This document shows, in pieces, positions 27,601 through 37,982 of a DNA stretch of 64,000 nt (position 1 is the stretch's first letter; the number at the start of each line of letters is the position of its first letter). The translations under genes were made by a program, and so were the position numbers. The stretch lies in assembly GCF_024713945.1 (NCBI RefSeq), contig NC_134685.1, positions 2,971,001-3,035,000 of the forward strand, read 5' to 3'. The stretch is from Dermatophagoides farinae (Eukaryota > Arthropoda > Arachnida > Sarcoptiformes > Pyroglyphidae). Under the pieces are notes generated by a model. That model made no database searches and had not been told where the DNA came from. It was given only the letters and a program-made list of their open reading frames with translations.

Positions 27601-28625
27601 ACCTTTACGTGGATCATATGTAATGCCTAATGATGCATTCGGATGGATCTGTATTTGTTGATAATCATTTTCTTTCCAAAGTGTAACATTAGCATTTGAA
27701 TATGTTGGACGGCATGGTATCGTTGCCGGATGTGATTGAAACAATGCTAAAAACATGTATTGTTCAACATTTTCATATGGTACAATTAAATGTTCAGGAT
27801 CTGTAAAAATAATATACGAACCACACACATTTGATGATTAATTGAATGATCCAAAAAAAAAAAAAAAACAACAACAAACCATTTATAAATATAAATATTG
27901 AATCCATTGAATTATCATTTGATGGATAAATTGATGTTGTAGCCATTGCTGCTATAGGCATATTGTGTATTTCAGTTGATTCAGATTGTTGTTGTTGCTG
28001 TTGTTGATTCTGAACATTATCATTATAATGACATGAATAATAACCAGTCATATAATATTGAGCATCATAGATAATAACATCACTTTGACATTTATTGGTC
28101 CATCCAATAAAATCCATATGATCACTATTGGATTTGTTGTCGCCTGCTTTAGTCATTTCTTCATGATCATCATCACGGCCATCATCATAATCACAGCTAT
28201 TGATTATACTGACATTTGCTGATTTTTCAAATATTTCAAGCTATTTTTTTTGTCAATGAATGAAAATTAAGATTCTATTCATTCGAAATATTAATACTTA
28301 CTCTATTATTTGGAAATGTCCAATAAATTTTTTTCTGTCCATTACAACGTAAATGTATTGTACTACCAGCTTGGATATCGATTGTATCGCCAATCATTTG
28401 ATGTGATAATAGAACAATTTTCGGTGATATTAATGATGATGACCATGATGGCATATAAATACTGATTTCATTTGTATTTGAAATCAATGATGATTGTGAT
28501 TCAATTATATAACGATCATTTTGATGATTATCATCATGAAAATGGTGAACAGACAATGTTTCATCAGCAATGATGAGAATCCATATGATGATGGTGATCA
28601 TGATAATCATTTGATGATATTGCAT
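21689..28625 (-). CDS. Pvr: PDGFR/VEGFR-type receptor tyrosine kinase
   Basis: Eight exons with agreeing phases: 28302..28625, 27880..28240, 27486..27800, 25629..25973, 23478..25557, 22922..23414, 22509..22843, 21689..22433; 1665 aa. It has an N-terminal hydrophobic signal, a long extracellular region with several Ig-like domains (Cys with DSGLY/SGVYRC motifs), a transmembrane segment near residues 930-952, and a split kinase. Kinase marks are GQGAFGRV (about 1013), catalytic Lys in [23 protein letters not shown] (about 1309), [10 protein letters not shown] (about 1329) and [11 protein letters not shown]. The split kinase plus Ig array is the class III/V pattern; arthropods normally have one such receptor, Pvr, which binds PVF ligands in cell migration and growth. 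The kinase insert and tail are long and rich in N, S and H. YLEM and YLKM in the tail fit the YxxM site bound by PI3-kinase p85. Exon 2 uses a weak donor (GTTTGT). A complete plus-strand eIF4E gene lies in intron 3. The 1665 aa is somewhat longer than usual for the family. Confidence 0.9.
26140..27194 (+). CDS. eIF4E: eukaryotic translation initiation factor 4E family protein
   Basis: Two exons, 26140..26992 and 27070..27194; 325 aa. The first exon alone would end early at a false stop; splicing at G|GTAAAT to TTAG|GA restores the expected core end ([11 protein letters not shown]). The eIF4E core starts near residue 135: [10 protein letters not shown], a Trp in FDWEH that can match human Trp56, FWGVF (Trp73 region that contacts eIF4G and 4E-BPs), [10 protein letters not shown], and PIWED (Trp102-Glu103 cap-binding pair). 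Keeping both cap-sandwich Trp positions points to a class I cap-binding factor rather than 4EHP, although LHNSWTFW also recalls eIF4E3. The first 130 residues are H/Q/N-rich and unlikely to be structured. The whole gene sits inside intron 3 (25974..27485) of the opposite-strand receptor kinase, leaving about 165 bp upstream and 290 bp downstream within that intron. Confidence 0.92.
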
Positions 28626-29642
28626 AATTGAAATAATTCAAAAAAAATATATAGATAGATTATTGATTGAAATTGTTGATGATGCTAACAAATGTTCAAA
28701 TTTTCAAAAAAACAACAACAACAACAAAAACTTGAAAACTTGACATTGAAAAGCAGCAGAAAGCAGCAGTCGAACACACACACACACAAATTCAAAAATA
28801 CAGCCACTATCGACGACAACGACATCAAAACTAATAAAAAAAAAAGAAAAAAAAATTCACCGAATCAAATAGCCACATAACAAAAAAAAACAAACAAACA
28901 ACAAATGATTTTTTTTTCGTTTTTGTTGTTTGAAATTCGTCAATTTACAGTTTTTTTTCGATTTTTCGATGATTGCTGAAATTTGTTATAATAATGCTGC
29001 TGCTGATGCTGATGATGGTGATGATAATCATGGCTTCATTTACGTTATTTTGTTGGTTTGATAAATTCAAGTTGATATTTGAGTGCGTGTGTGTGTGTTT
29101 GGCTACTACTACCACAATAATTATGGCACTTATTATTATTATTAATAATAATGATGATTGTAGATCATCCGGTGTGTGTGTGTGTGTGGAAATATTTTCA
29201 ATATTCAAGGGAAATGAATTTTATGTATGTTTTCGTGATGATTATGGTGTTTGTTGTGTGTGTGTGTGTGGTTGTTGTGACCACACATTTATAATGATGA
29301 TGATGATGGTGAAAATCCGGAATCGAATCGAATCGAATCTGCAAATTTTTTTTTCATTTTGCCAGAATTCAAGAAAATGTTGATTTTCGAATGAAATATG
29401 AAAATCCGTTTAACACATTTGAATAGGAAGAGAGAATATATTGAAAACAATACAATATTTTTTTCCATTGCACATTTTTACATTCACTTGCTCTCTCTCT
29501 TTTTCAAGTTTTGACAAAATGAACATTTTTGTTGAATTTGAAAATGAAATATAACAGGTCATTTCATGTCACACACACACACAAACACAAAAAAAATCAT
29601 GATGTTCATTCATCCATAATAATGATGATGATGTCAATTCAC

Positions 29643-29669
29643 GGTCCTAGGCGGTCACCCTAGTGGACC
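29643..29669. repeat. imperfect inverted repeat
   Basis: GGTCC-TAGG (29643..29651) pairs with CCTA-GT-GGACC (29659..29669): nine base pairs with a 2-nt bulge and a 7-nt loop. It is GC-rich against its surroundings. Confidence 0.5.
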
Positions 29670-29675
29670 TTGGTG

Positions 29676-29727
29676 TTCTCTCTCTCTCTCTCTCTCTCTA
29701 TCTGTGTGTGTGTGTGTGTGTGTGTGT
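29676..29727. repeat. compound (CT)n-(GT)n microsatellite
   Basis: A CT run (29676..29699) is joined to a GT run (29703..29727) by a 3-nt break. Confidence 0.85.
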
Positions 29728-29790
29728 AAACTAGGACAACACGAACAGGATTTACGTAAATTTTTATCTCAAATGGCAGGTGAAGTGGTG

Positions 29791-29806
29791 CGTACGTATA
29801 CGTACG
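29791..29806. repeat. 16-bp perfect palindrome
   Basis: CGTACGTATACGTACG equals its own reverse complement. It lies 64 bp right of the compound microsatellite. Confidence 0.7.
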
Positions 29807-30040
29807 TATATTCATCATTTTCCATCATCATCATCATCATCATGAACCGGTAGAATGGGGCGGGAGATGCTTTGGTGTTGTGGTGGGTGGGTGTGTGTGT
29901 GTGTGTGAAACATTTGATAGAATTTGATTGAACCATTGTTGTTGTTTTCGTTTAATTTGTTCCAAAAATCTCACAATAATTTTTGTTTTCTGTCTATCTC
30001 AACAAAAAACCGGATGTATAGATTGCTTGTTTTACATACA

Positions 30041-30978
30041 CTATGTATTTGTAGTAGTAGCAGTTGTTGGATTTATATTCATCAACTGACCGGATGATGA
30101 TTGTGGCCACGATTTCATCATAGACGAATTCATTGATAATTTTTGAATTTCCTCCAAACATTGATAAAAGTGATCAAGTAAATAAATACGATATTGAATT
30201 AAATGATAAACAATCGATATGGATATACGTAAAGCAAAATAATCATGATGATGACAATCATTGTAATAATCATCATCATCATTATTATGATCGTTAAACA
30301 ATGATGATACGGGTACACGATATGGTATATGAATATGGCTACAAATCCATCTAATCATATGACTAATTCGTAAGAATTGATTCTTATGATCATCGGCAAC
30401 AATTATCCATGCACCAATATGACGACAAAATTCATCCAAAAATCGTTGGATTCGTTCTTTTTCATGAAAACTATCATCATTTAAATATCTGAGGTTATTT
30501 TTGAATAAATGTTTCCATTCATCTACTAATGGACCAATTATGGCATTATTATGGCAATAGAATTCTTCACATTTTCTATGTGTTAAAGGAAAGAAAAATG
30601 TGATGATGAAGAAAAAAATGTTTTCCAATTTGAAAAGAATACTTACCGTAATATTTCAACAATAAGTTTATATATTGACAATGATGATGTTTCTTTTGTC
30701 GAATCAATCGAATTGTAGCCGTTGTTGTTGTTGTTGTTGTTTTCAGCTTCATTTTCCTCTACATCCTTGGTGATGGTGGTGTCGGTGGTTGAAAATTCTT
30801 GCAAATATCTTTGTAATTTTTCTTCAATTCCATTTTCATATTGTCGTGTTTTATTCGTGAACAATAATGGTCTTATGTATTCACAATTGACAGGAAATAA
30901 TCGTCGCAAAACATGTGGTTCATCCAAATGTATATCAATAATAAAACGATTAATAATTTTCAAAAATTCACTATACAT
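30041..30978 (-). CDS. unknown protein (3' exons certain, 5' end unresolved)
   Basis: I do not recognise this gene. Two exons join in phase: 30647..30978 (or up to the acceptor at 30987) and 30041..30575. The shortest model starts at the MYSEF methionine and gives 288 aa. It looks coding: predicted mostly helical, with non-repetitive stretches such as HLDEPHVLRRLFPVNCEYIR and RFLDEFCRHIGAWIIVADD, separated by N- and D-rich inserts. A possible further 5' exon, 31089..31140, joins in frame across a GTAAGT donor and would add STIVTTIELDIIINLLH plus CNN. If real, the gene's 5' end approaches or overlaps the start of the opposite-strand DUSP12, only about 190 bp away. No transmembrane segment or catalytic motif is visible. 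A helical-repeat scaffold is a guess only. Confidence 0.65.
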
Positions 30979-31164
30979 ATTGTTACACTAATATCAATCA
31001 ATCGGAAAAAAAACTAACTGAATGTTTGAACAAATTGTAAAAGTTTTTATAAGAAACCAGGAGAAAAAAAAAATTCAATTTAACTTACATGTAATAAATT
31101 GATTATAATATCCAATTCAATGGTGGTAACAATCGTTGATCTGGAATTTGAATAAACAGAATTC

Positions 31165-32307
31165 TTGAAAATGGAAAAAATTCGAATTGGCGAATTCGAG
31201 TCATTCGATGAAATCATCATCATGAACAGTCCAAGTAAGATTATATCACAATTATATCTTGGCAATATACATCATGCAAAAGATATATCATTATTACAAG
31301 AATTACAAATCAAAAACGTTTTGAGTGTTACCAATTCACATGAAACAAAAGGATTGCCAAAATTTCATCTGTATAATATACAAAATCGTCATTATGAAAA
31401 ATGTGATAATCCTACTGAAGATTTACTCACCATTTTTATCGATTGTATTCAATTCATTAATCAAGCCATTAATGTACGCCATGAAAATATTCTTATTCAT
31501 TGTCATATGGGTGTTTCACGTAGTGTTACCATCGTAATGGCCTATTTATTGAGCAAATGGCATCTATCCATACAGGATACATTGTTATTCGTACGCACAA
31601 AACGTCCATTGTGTAATCCAAATGAAGGATTTATTTATCAATTAAATCTGTTTGGCCGTATGAATTATCGTTTGGATATTCGTAATAAAGAATTTCGTCA
31701 ATATTTATTCTATAGGACAATATTTCCATTTTTATCCATTGATCATTTACATCAGATGATTGATAGATATTTTGCAATTATCCAACAATATGAACGACAG
31801 CAGCAGCAACAACAACAACAGATGGATTTAAATATTCAACAACAACAACAATGGTATCGATGTCGACGTTGTTCAATGAAACTTTTTCAAAATATCCATC
31901 TATTAGAATCAAATTTACTTTTATTTCAATATCGAACAACAATACGTTCATTGGTTCGAAAAAGTGTACAATTACGGGAACTTTCCGGTGGTGGTGGTGG
32001 TGGTGGTGGTAAAAATTCTGTAAAATTATCCGATTTTGATTTTACAATCAATAAAATTGTAACGAAAACCAATTCAAAAATTATCGATTGTAATCGTTTC
32101 TTGGTGGAACCATTATCATGGATGATTGTGACAACCATTAAGGATATGGACATTGATTATCAATTACAATGTCCTGGCTGCGCTAATCATATTGGTATGT
32201 GGCGAATACAATCAATGCCAAAAATTCTATGCAAATGTCAAACTCATTGTGAATGTCTTTGCGTCATCGGTATCGTTATCGATAGAATTGCCGTCATCAT
32301 TCAATAA
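31165..32307 (+). CDS. DUSP12: dual-specificity phosphatase 12 (YVH1 family)
   Basis: A single-exon frame of 380 aa. The N-terminal half is a dual-specificity phosphatase domain: SQLYLGN entry motif, a general-acid Asp candidate in KCDNPTEDLL, and the signature loop HCHMGVSRS with nucleophile Cys113 and Arg119. The C-terminal part has paired cysteines (CRRCSMKLF near 233, LQCPGCANHIG, LCKCQTHCEC), matching the YVH1 zinc-binding domain that couples the protein to pre-60S ribosome maturation (release of Mrt4 in yeast). Between them lies a Q-rich insert and a seven-glycine run. The start could also be the internal MNSPSK methionine, closer to the usual N-terminus. It is divergent from the unknown gene on its left and tail-to-tail with POLR1C, whose stop lies 70 nt away; its AATAAA (32370..32375) sits next to the POLR1C stop. 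Confidence 0.88.
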   Translation: MKMEKIRIGEFESFDEIIIMNSPSKIISQLYLGNIHHAKDISLLQELQIKNVLSVTNSHETKGLPKFHLYNIQNRHYEKCDNPTEDLLTIFIDCIQFINQAINVRHENILIHCHMGVSRSVTIVMAYLLSKWHLSIQDTLLFVRTKRPLCNPNEGFIYQLNLFGRMNYRLDIRNKEFRQYLFYRTIFPFLSIDHLHQMIDRYFAIIQQYERQQQQQQQQMDLNIQQQQQWYRCRRCSMKLFQNIHLLESNLLLFQYRTTIRSLVRKSVQLRELSGGGGGGGGKNSVKLSDFDFTINKIVTKTNSKIIDCNRFLVEPLSWMIVTTIKDMDIDYQLQCPGCANHIGMWRIQSMPKILCKCQTHCECLCVIGIVIDRIAVIIQ

Positions 32308-32347
32308 TAATCATCATAATCAAATTAAAATTAAAAAAAAAATTGTC

Positions 32348-32353
32348 TTTATT
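32348..32353 (-). terminator. polyadenylation signal of POLR1C
   Basis: AATAAA on the minus strand, 24 nt past the POLR1C stop codon, within the DUSP12 3' UTR. Confidence 0.55.
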
Positions 32354-32369
32354 CATTAAAAATAATATA

Positions 32370-32375
32370 AATAAA
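32370..32375 (+). terminator. polyadenylation signal of DUSP12
   Basis: AATAAA 63 nt past the DUSP12 stop. Cleavage 10-30 nt on would fall inside the last coding exon of POLR1C on the other strand. Confidence 0.55.
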
Positions 32376-32376
32376 A

Positions 32377-32534
32377 TCATTTATTTCGTTCGATATGTTT
32401 AAGAAATTTTGTACATTTTGATTTTAATATATCAATAGATTGAATGACCAATTCGGATGGATCGATTGCACCAATCGATTCAATGGTGACTAGAAGTTTG
32501 AAAATTTTCATTTAGAAAAACATTTCCAGATGAC

Positions 32535-32574
<40 letters not shown>

Positions 32575-33477
32575 CTTACATGCAAGCGTATTGGTTTTTG
32601 TTTCAAATTGAATTTTTTTCCTCAAACATTGATGATTGTCCCATGATTGCATTATAAAATCACTACGATTAAAACGATTATTGATGATACGTGGAAATCC
32701 ATTTGTCGTATCAATATCATTGAAATCTAAATATCCAGGCGGAAAAAATGTTTTCAATATTTCCAGTTCTCCATGTTCAAGTTGTTTGTCATGATCAAAA
32801 TGAAATTCAGTTACAAATCGATAAAAACATGCAGCAACTGGACAATATTTTGCATGATCTTTTCCAATGCCTTTATGACATTCCATTTGTGCATCAATTT
32901 GTTGACTTGGTGCCAATTTCATCAAAAGAATGTCCATATCAACTGGTCGTATAGGTTCGGATTCGAATCTCGTTGTTTGATCACCAATAGGTTGCCATTT
33001 TATTGAATCACTATAAACATGAAGATTTTCACCATTATTATTAATTGGACATTGAACATCTAATGATAAACGAATTGTATTTCTATCGGTTGCTTCATCT
33101 ATGAGTAACAAAAAAAAAATTTTTTAGAGAATGAAAAGAATCAATGAATGCATACCTTCAGAGGAATTTTTCATTTCAAATTCACTAGCATCAGCTTTTA
33201 TCGGTATCAATCCTAATCGTTGGCATAGTGCAAAATCCGGCAATTCTGTTGTATTACGATAAAGATGAATTTTTTCAATGGCCATTGTTGGCACTTCGGC
33301 CAACAATATTCGTCTTATTGCATTGGCGAATGGAAATTCTGAATTGATTAGATCAAAATCAATTTCTCTTTCATCCAATCGGGTAATTTTTATTTGTAAT
33401 TTTTTCTAACAAAAAAAAAAAACAGAAAATACAATCCAATATAATCAATTTCAATTTCTAAAACAAACCTTGCCCAT
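32377..33477 (-). CDS. POLR1C: RNA polymerase I and III subunit RPAC1 (AC40)
   Basis: Four exons with agreeing phases: 33469..33477, 33156..33405, 32580..33098, 32377..32489; 296 aa. The alpha-subunit-like core is unmistakable: FDLINSEFPFANAIRRILLAEV, TMAIEKI, LCQRLGLIPI, then a CPINNNG... insert domain and a C-terminal FTIESIGAIDPSELV that matches the subunit's usual end. RPAC1 pairs with RPAC2 to nucleate Pol I and Pol III assembly in the nucleus. The first coding exon encodes only Met-Gly-Lys. Human RPAC1 is about 346 aa, so this model lacks roughly 40-50 N-terminal residues; either the protein is short or more 5' exons were missed. The final intron (32490..32579) contains a 33-nt A run on the plus strand, that is, poly-T in the transcript. 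Confidence 0.93.
32536..32568. repeat. 33-nt poly-A/T tract in the last POLR1C intron
   Basis: An uninterrupted A run on the plus strand, read as T in the POLR1C pre-mRNA, near the donor side of a 90-nt intron. It is the longest homopolymer noticed in the window. Confidence 0.9.
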
Positions 33478-34082
33478 TATTTATTTTTTTTCAATGAAAA
33501 AAAAATAAATTCACGCAGCAAAATATTCTGTCAGACAAAAACACGTGCTTACATAGCGATAATTTTTGCCCATAGATGGCCATACCTAAGTCAAAACAAA
33601 AACAAAAATTCTTTCGAATGATAATCATTGAAAAAATTAATGAAATTTTTTATTGTTTTCAATTTAAAATTATTATTATTATAATTATAATATATCATCA
33701 ATAATGGCGATATTTATAAATGTATGGACATATTGATTATATAATGAATATGATGATGACAATGATGATGATGAAGATTGCAACATAAATTGATGATGAT
33801 GAATTGATAAAGTTTTTACCATATAATTGATGACCAATTGAATTGATTGTTCCATTTTCAATCGAATATCATCTCAATGTATAGACGAAGATGAAAATAG
33901 TAGAAATGTGATCTATAATAGCATGCAAGCGCATACAAGTTAAAATTGATTATTTATTTTGATGATGATGATGATGATGATTTTCACCGGTGAAAAGCGA
34001 GATGTGATAATATATAAATAAATCTTGTTGATGACAAAAAGGCCACATGAAAATGGATGATGATAGTAGATAGATTCAAATC
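33478..34082. other. POLR1C upstream region and FBXL6 3' flank
   Basis: 605 bp with ATG/ATC repeats near 33750..33800 and 33960..33985. The 80 bp next to POLR1C are more complex and hold a CACGTG E-box core near 33542. No gene is seen. Confidence 0.45.
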
Positions 34083-36508
34083 TTAATCATCACAACGGCC
34101 ATCCAACATTAATTGTCGTAAACGTTGAAATTCTTCACCTTGAAATAAACGTTTCATACCACGTGGTAGACTACGACATGATTGTAAATCAATTGATATT
34201 AAATGTTCACCACAATGTAATATTAATCGTCTTAATGATTCCAATGATATTGCTGATCCACGTAGATCAATAGTACGTAATTTAACATCCTCAGATGGTA
34301 CATCACAAATTGAACGGACACATTCATCCATACAGGATTCAGATTTATTCCACGAAAGATCAACATCAATCAATGATCTATTCCACTGTTGAATTTATGG
34401 AATGACAAAATAGAAAATTTATGAAATAAAAATGAGAAAAATGATTCAATTTTGATTCTTACCTTTTGAAAGACCATTCCAAGTGTTTCATCTTGCATTT
34501 TTGGACAATTTGATATAGACAAATGTTTCAATGACCATGCAGGTATTTTAACTAGACCACGTGGTGTTATACTTGGTGACCCACGGATATCTAATAATTT
34601 TAGATTTTCCGATGATTTTGTCAACTGTTCAATAACAAGATCAGTATGGCCAGCAGATACCATATAATCAACATTGAATGGTATGCTAAGCTCTTCCAAT
34701 CGTGGCCAACCATCAGTGTTACATCCAAGGCTTATCGGTTGAAATGCAATATTTGCTGCACGTAATATACGCATTTTTGGGCAACTCTGTTGAAATTTAT
34801 CGATCGGAATGGTCGAACAACGAGATCCCAATGAATGTACGTTTGATATGTCCAACACTTCAAGATTTGGACATGATTCCTATAAAAAAAAAGAATTTTT
34901 TTTCATCAACAAAAATTCGATTATCACAAAAGCAAAAAAAAAAAATTCTTACCAAAACCATTGAAAAACAGGTTGGAAACGATGTCATCATATTTTCTGA
35001 CATGTAAAATGAACGTAATGATTCACCACATCTTTCAATCAATGGTCTAAATGATGGTGTTTGGAATGGATTCTGGCAGTTGTGCTGTTGTGATGCCTGA
35101 AATAAAATTTAAAAATTTTATTAAAATTTTGGTGATAAATCGATGATAATTACATACAGTGATACCGGATATATTCAATAGACGAAGATTACCCGCATGG
35201 GCAATAACAGATTGAAGAAATGGTGATGCTATATTACGACAACGACGAATGCTTAATGAATGGAGATCATATTGGGAACAATCGGCTAAAAATTCCAACA
35301 TTTTCTTTGCCATATCGGCTTTCCAATTCGATAGATCAATATGTTGTACTGATTGAAAAAGGCGATTTTCCTGATGTAAACGTCGAAATCTTTCCATTGG
35401 AAAACGTGATTCCGACAATGAACTTAAATCAATTGTTGACCATAATGCTGGACTTGTTATGATTAATTGTCGCCAATGTTCACAAACTTGTGCCAATCTA
35501 TTCACGAAATAAAAAATCCGATTATAAAATGATTAAAAATGAAATATTGATTGATTATTACTTGATCAATGTCCAGATTGGTGATTCCGGTGCATTCGAT
35601 TCGATAGTCATTTTAAATAAACGTGTCAATAATTCTGGTGGAAATATTTGTTTAAATTCATGTTCATTCGGTTGAAATAGATGACGAAAATTATTTGTCA
35701 TTCCTGATGATGATGATGATGAATTTTGATTATTTTGATTCATAGAATTCATCGTTGAATTTGTTTTATTTGAATTTGTTTTCGATTTTTTTGTCATTGT
35801 TGTTGATTTAGTGGCTTTTTCTTCATTTGTTGATTTAGTGATTGTTTTTGGTTTCGATTTTTTACGGCTACGTTTATTACCCGTTTCATTTGTTGATGAT
35901 GCTGATGATTTACGTTTCTTATTTTTCGATGACGACGACGATGATAATGATGATGATGATGAATTGGATGAATTTTGTGATCTGGAAGCACGTACCGTAC
36001 GATCAACATCACCACCAATCACATAATCAACATCATCATAATCTTTTGATTCTTCTGGTTCATAATCATCATCATCATCGTCATCCATAACTATTGATTC
36101 ATAATCATCATCTTGTTGTTGTAATGTTGGTGGTGGTGGTTGTTGTTGTTGTTGTGGCTCGGATGAAACAATTTCACCATTATTTTCTACTTTTAACGTC
36201 GAATGACCATTTGAATTATTTTCCAATTTATTGATTGTTTTCATCATTGAACGTGTTCGACGATTCAAAAATGGCTGTTCTGTTTTCAACGATGATGGTG
36301 GTGATATTGAAGTTGTTGAACCATTTATTGAATCAGATTTTGGTGAATAATCATCATCATCGTCGTCGTTGTTATTGGCAGCCACTACATCATTATTATT
36401 CAATGATGTATCAGAATTTTCATCATTTTGACCATCATCTAGTTGTTTTTGTTGGTAGTCAACAACTGAAGCAGCAGCAGCAGCAGCAGTCGATTTTTGT
36501 TGTTCCAT
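34083..36508 (-). CDS. FBXL6: F-box and leucine-rich repeat protein 6
   Basis: Five exons with agreeing phases: 35562..36508, 35158..35497, 34953..35096, 34463..34879, 34083..34385; 716 aa. The first 280 residues are disordered (A, N, D, S runs, basic RKKSKPK patches). The F-box straddles the first intron: FPPELLTRLFKM then VCEHWRQLI and PALWSTIDLSSL. Leucine-rich repeats follow. Two late segments fix the family: NLKLLDIRGSPSITPRGL and IDLQSCRSLPRGMKRLFQGE parallel human FBXL6 (NLRLLDLRG..ITPAGL and LESCRCLPRGLKR). It should be the substrate receptor of an SCF (Skp1-Cul1) ubiquitin ligase. An in-frame upstream ATG at 36544 would add 12 residues; the inner ATG is preferred. The protein is longer than the vertebrate form because of the N-terminal low-complexity region. 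Confidence 0.9.
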
Positions 36509-37982
36509 TTTTTGTTTTATTTGGTTTTTAAACAACAACAACAAAAAAATTCAATTACACAAAACGAAATGAATTTCAAAAAAAAAAAAAAATCTGAAGA
36601 TCAATGAAATCAAATGAAGAAGAAGAAAAAGTTGATGCTGGTGATGATGGTCAAGTTTTACAGAAAATTCTTTCAATTTTCATCATCATTATCATCATAT
36701 TTTTCATTGAATAAATTGATGAATGATTATGAAAATCAATGTTTATCATTGTCGAATTCTGGCGAATTTTTTTTGAAAATGAAAATAGACATACACACAC
36801 ACAAACAGAAAAAAATGGATGATCCAAATTGATAAATTGTGAATATATACGAAAAATGTTGATGATGATATTTTCAACCACAACCACAATAACCACAATA
36901 ACAACAACAACAACAAGTTTGTGATATAGACGTTTTCGTGTCAACGATGATGATCGTGTCAACGATGATGATAATAAAGCGCGTTTATATTATCATCATC
37001 ATCATCATCATCAAAAACCAGATCCACGAAGCCAAAAAATCTTGTTCGACCAACAACAACAACAACAACAACAACAAATATTTTTTCAATGAATGAATGA
37101 AAAAAAAAAATTATTCCGGAGATAGCGGTACTTCAACACCACACTATCGCTATCGCTATCCCCCCTCCCCTTTTTGTCAGGAAAAAATAAACAAAAATCA
37201 AAACGAAGACGAAGACAGAGAAGAAGAAGAATCCAAAGATCAACAACAAAAAAAAGTTGTTTTTATTTTTATTTTTTTCCAGGTTCAATCATCATCATCA
37301 TCAACATGAACATCAAAGCAACAGTAACGCTTATAAGACTACTACCATACTTGTTGTTGTTGTTGCAGGGTAATAACATACCGATGAAAATAGTTTTTGC
37401 AGTAGTGGTTGGTGGTAGTTCATACACACATAACATGCCACAAACGAGGTCAATCCATCAATAGCAAATACTATTCATTCATCGAATGTACATGTACTTC
37501 AAAAAAAAAGGTAGCAGTAAGGTGTGATGATGACAACCATTTTTTTTTTCATTTCATTCATAAACACTAGTACGACAATGACAACAAGATTCGAATTTTG
37601 TATACAAAAAAAAAATTCAAATAAAAATTTCATTTTTTTTTATTATTATTATTCACAAATAAAAAGATTCATTCAAAAATGGTGATAATAATCATAATAA
37701 TAATATATAAATCATCAATTTTTGTTGTGTATGATGCGGGGGGGTTGGGGTTGAATAATTTCAAACAAATATTTTTTTTTTTTTACGAAATGAGAATTCA
37801 TTCATTAAACAAATAAAAAAAAAACAAATCAAACAATCCGGACAAATAAAATGATGCTGACCCATCATATATATATATATACGCAAAACAAGAGATGAAA
37901 ATTTGGATGGATTGATGATGAATTAAAAACAAAGACATCAACAACGAAATACATAAAATGGATTGTGATGGTTCATATATAT
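36509..37982. other. intergenic region between FBXL6 and PYM
   Basis: Contains the FBXL6 promoter on the left and the PYM 3' UTR on the right, with AAC, ATC and T runs, an 18-bp tandem duplication at 36937..36972 and a G-rich patch near 37737..37751. No supportable gene. Confidence 0.5.
36937..36972. repeat. 18-bp perfect tandem duplication
   Basis: CGTGTCAACGATGATGAT occurs twice in a row (36937..36954 and 36955..36972). It looks like slippage next to an ATG microsatellite. Confidence 0.7.

Larger units (their letters stand above)
28626..30040. other. intergenic region upstream of the receptor kinase
   Basis: Holds the presumed receptor-kinase promoter at its left end and the 3' flank of the unknown minus-strand gene at its right end. 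It is mainly ATC, CA/GT and CT repeats. The part at 29640..29900 is less AT-rich and carries two inverted repeats. No gene is seen. Confidence 0.5.

Noticed and set aside
31926-32153. Minus-strand frame with a proline run opposite DUSP12
   Set aside because: It is the reverse of the DUSP12 glycine run and has no coding character of its own.
37735-37752. G-rich patch (GGGGGGG TT GGGG TT) resembling telomere or G-quadruplex sequence
   Set aside because: Only two G runs, no TTAGG array, so neither a telomere remnant nor a standard four-tract quadruplex.
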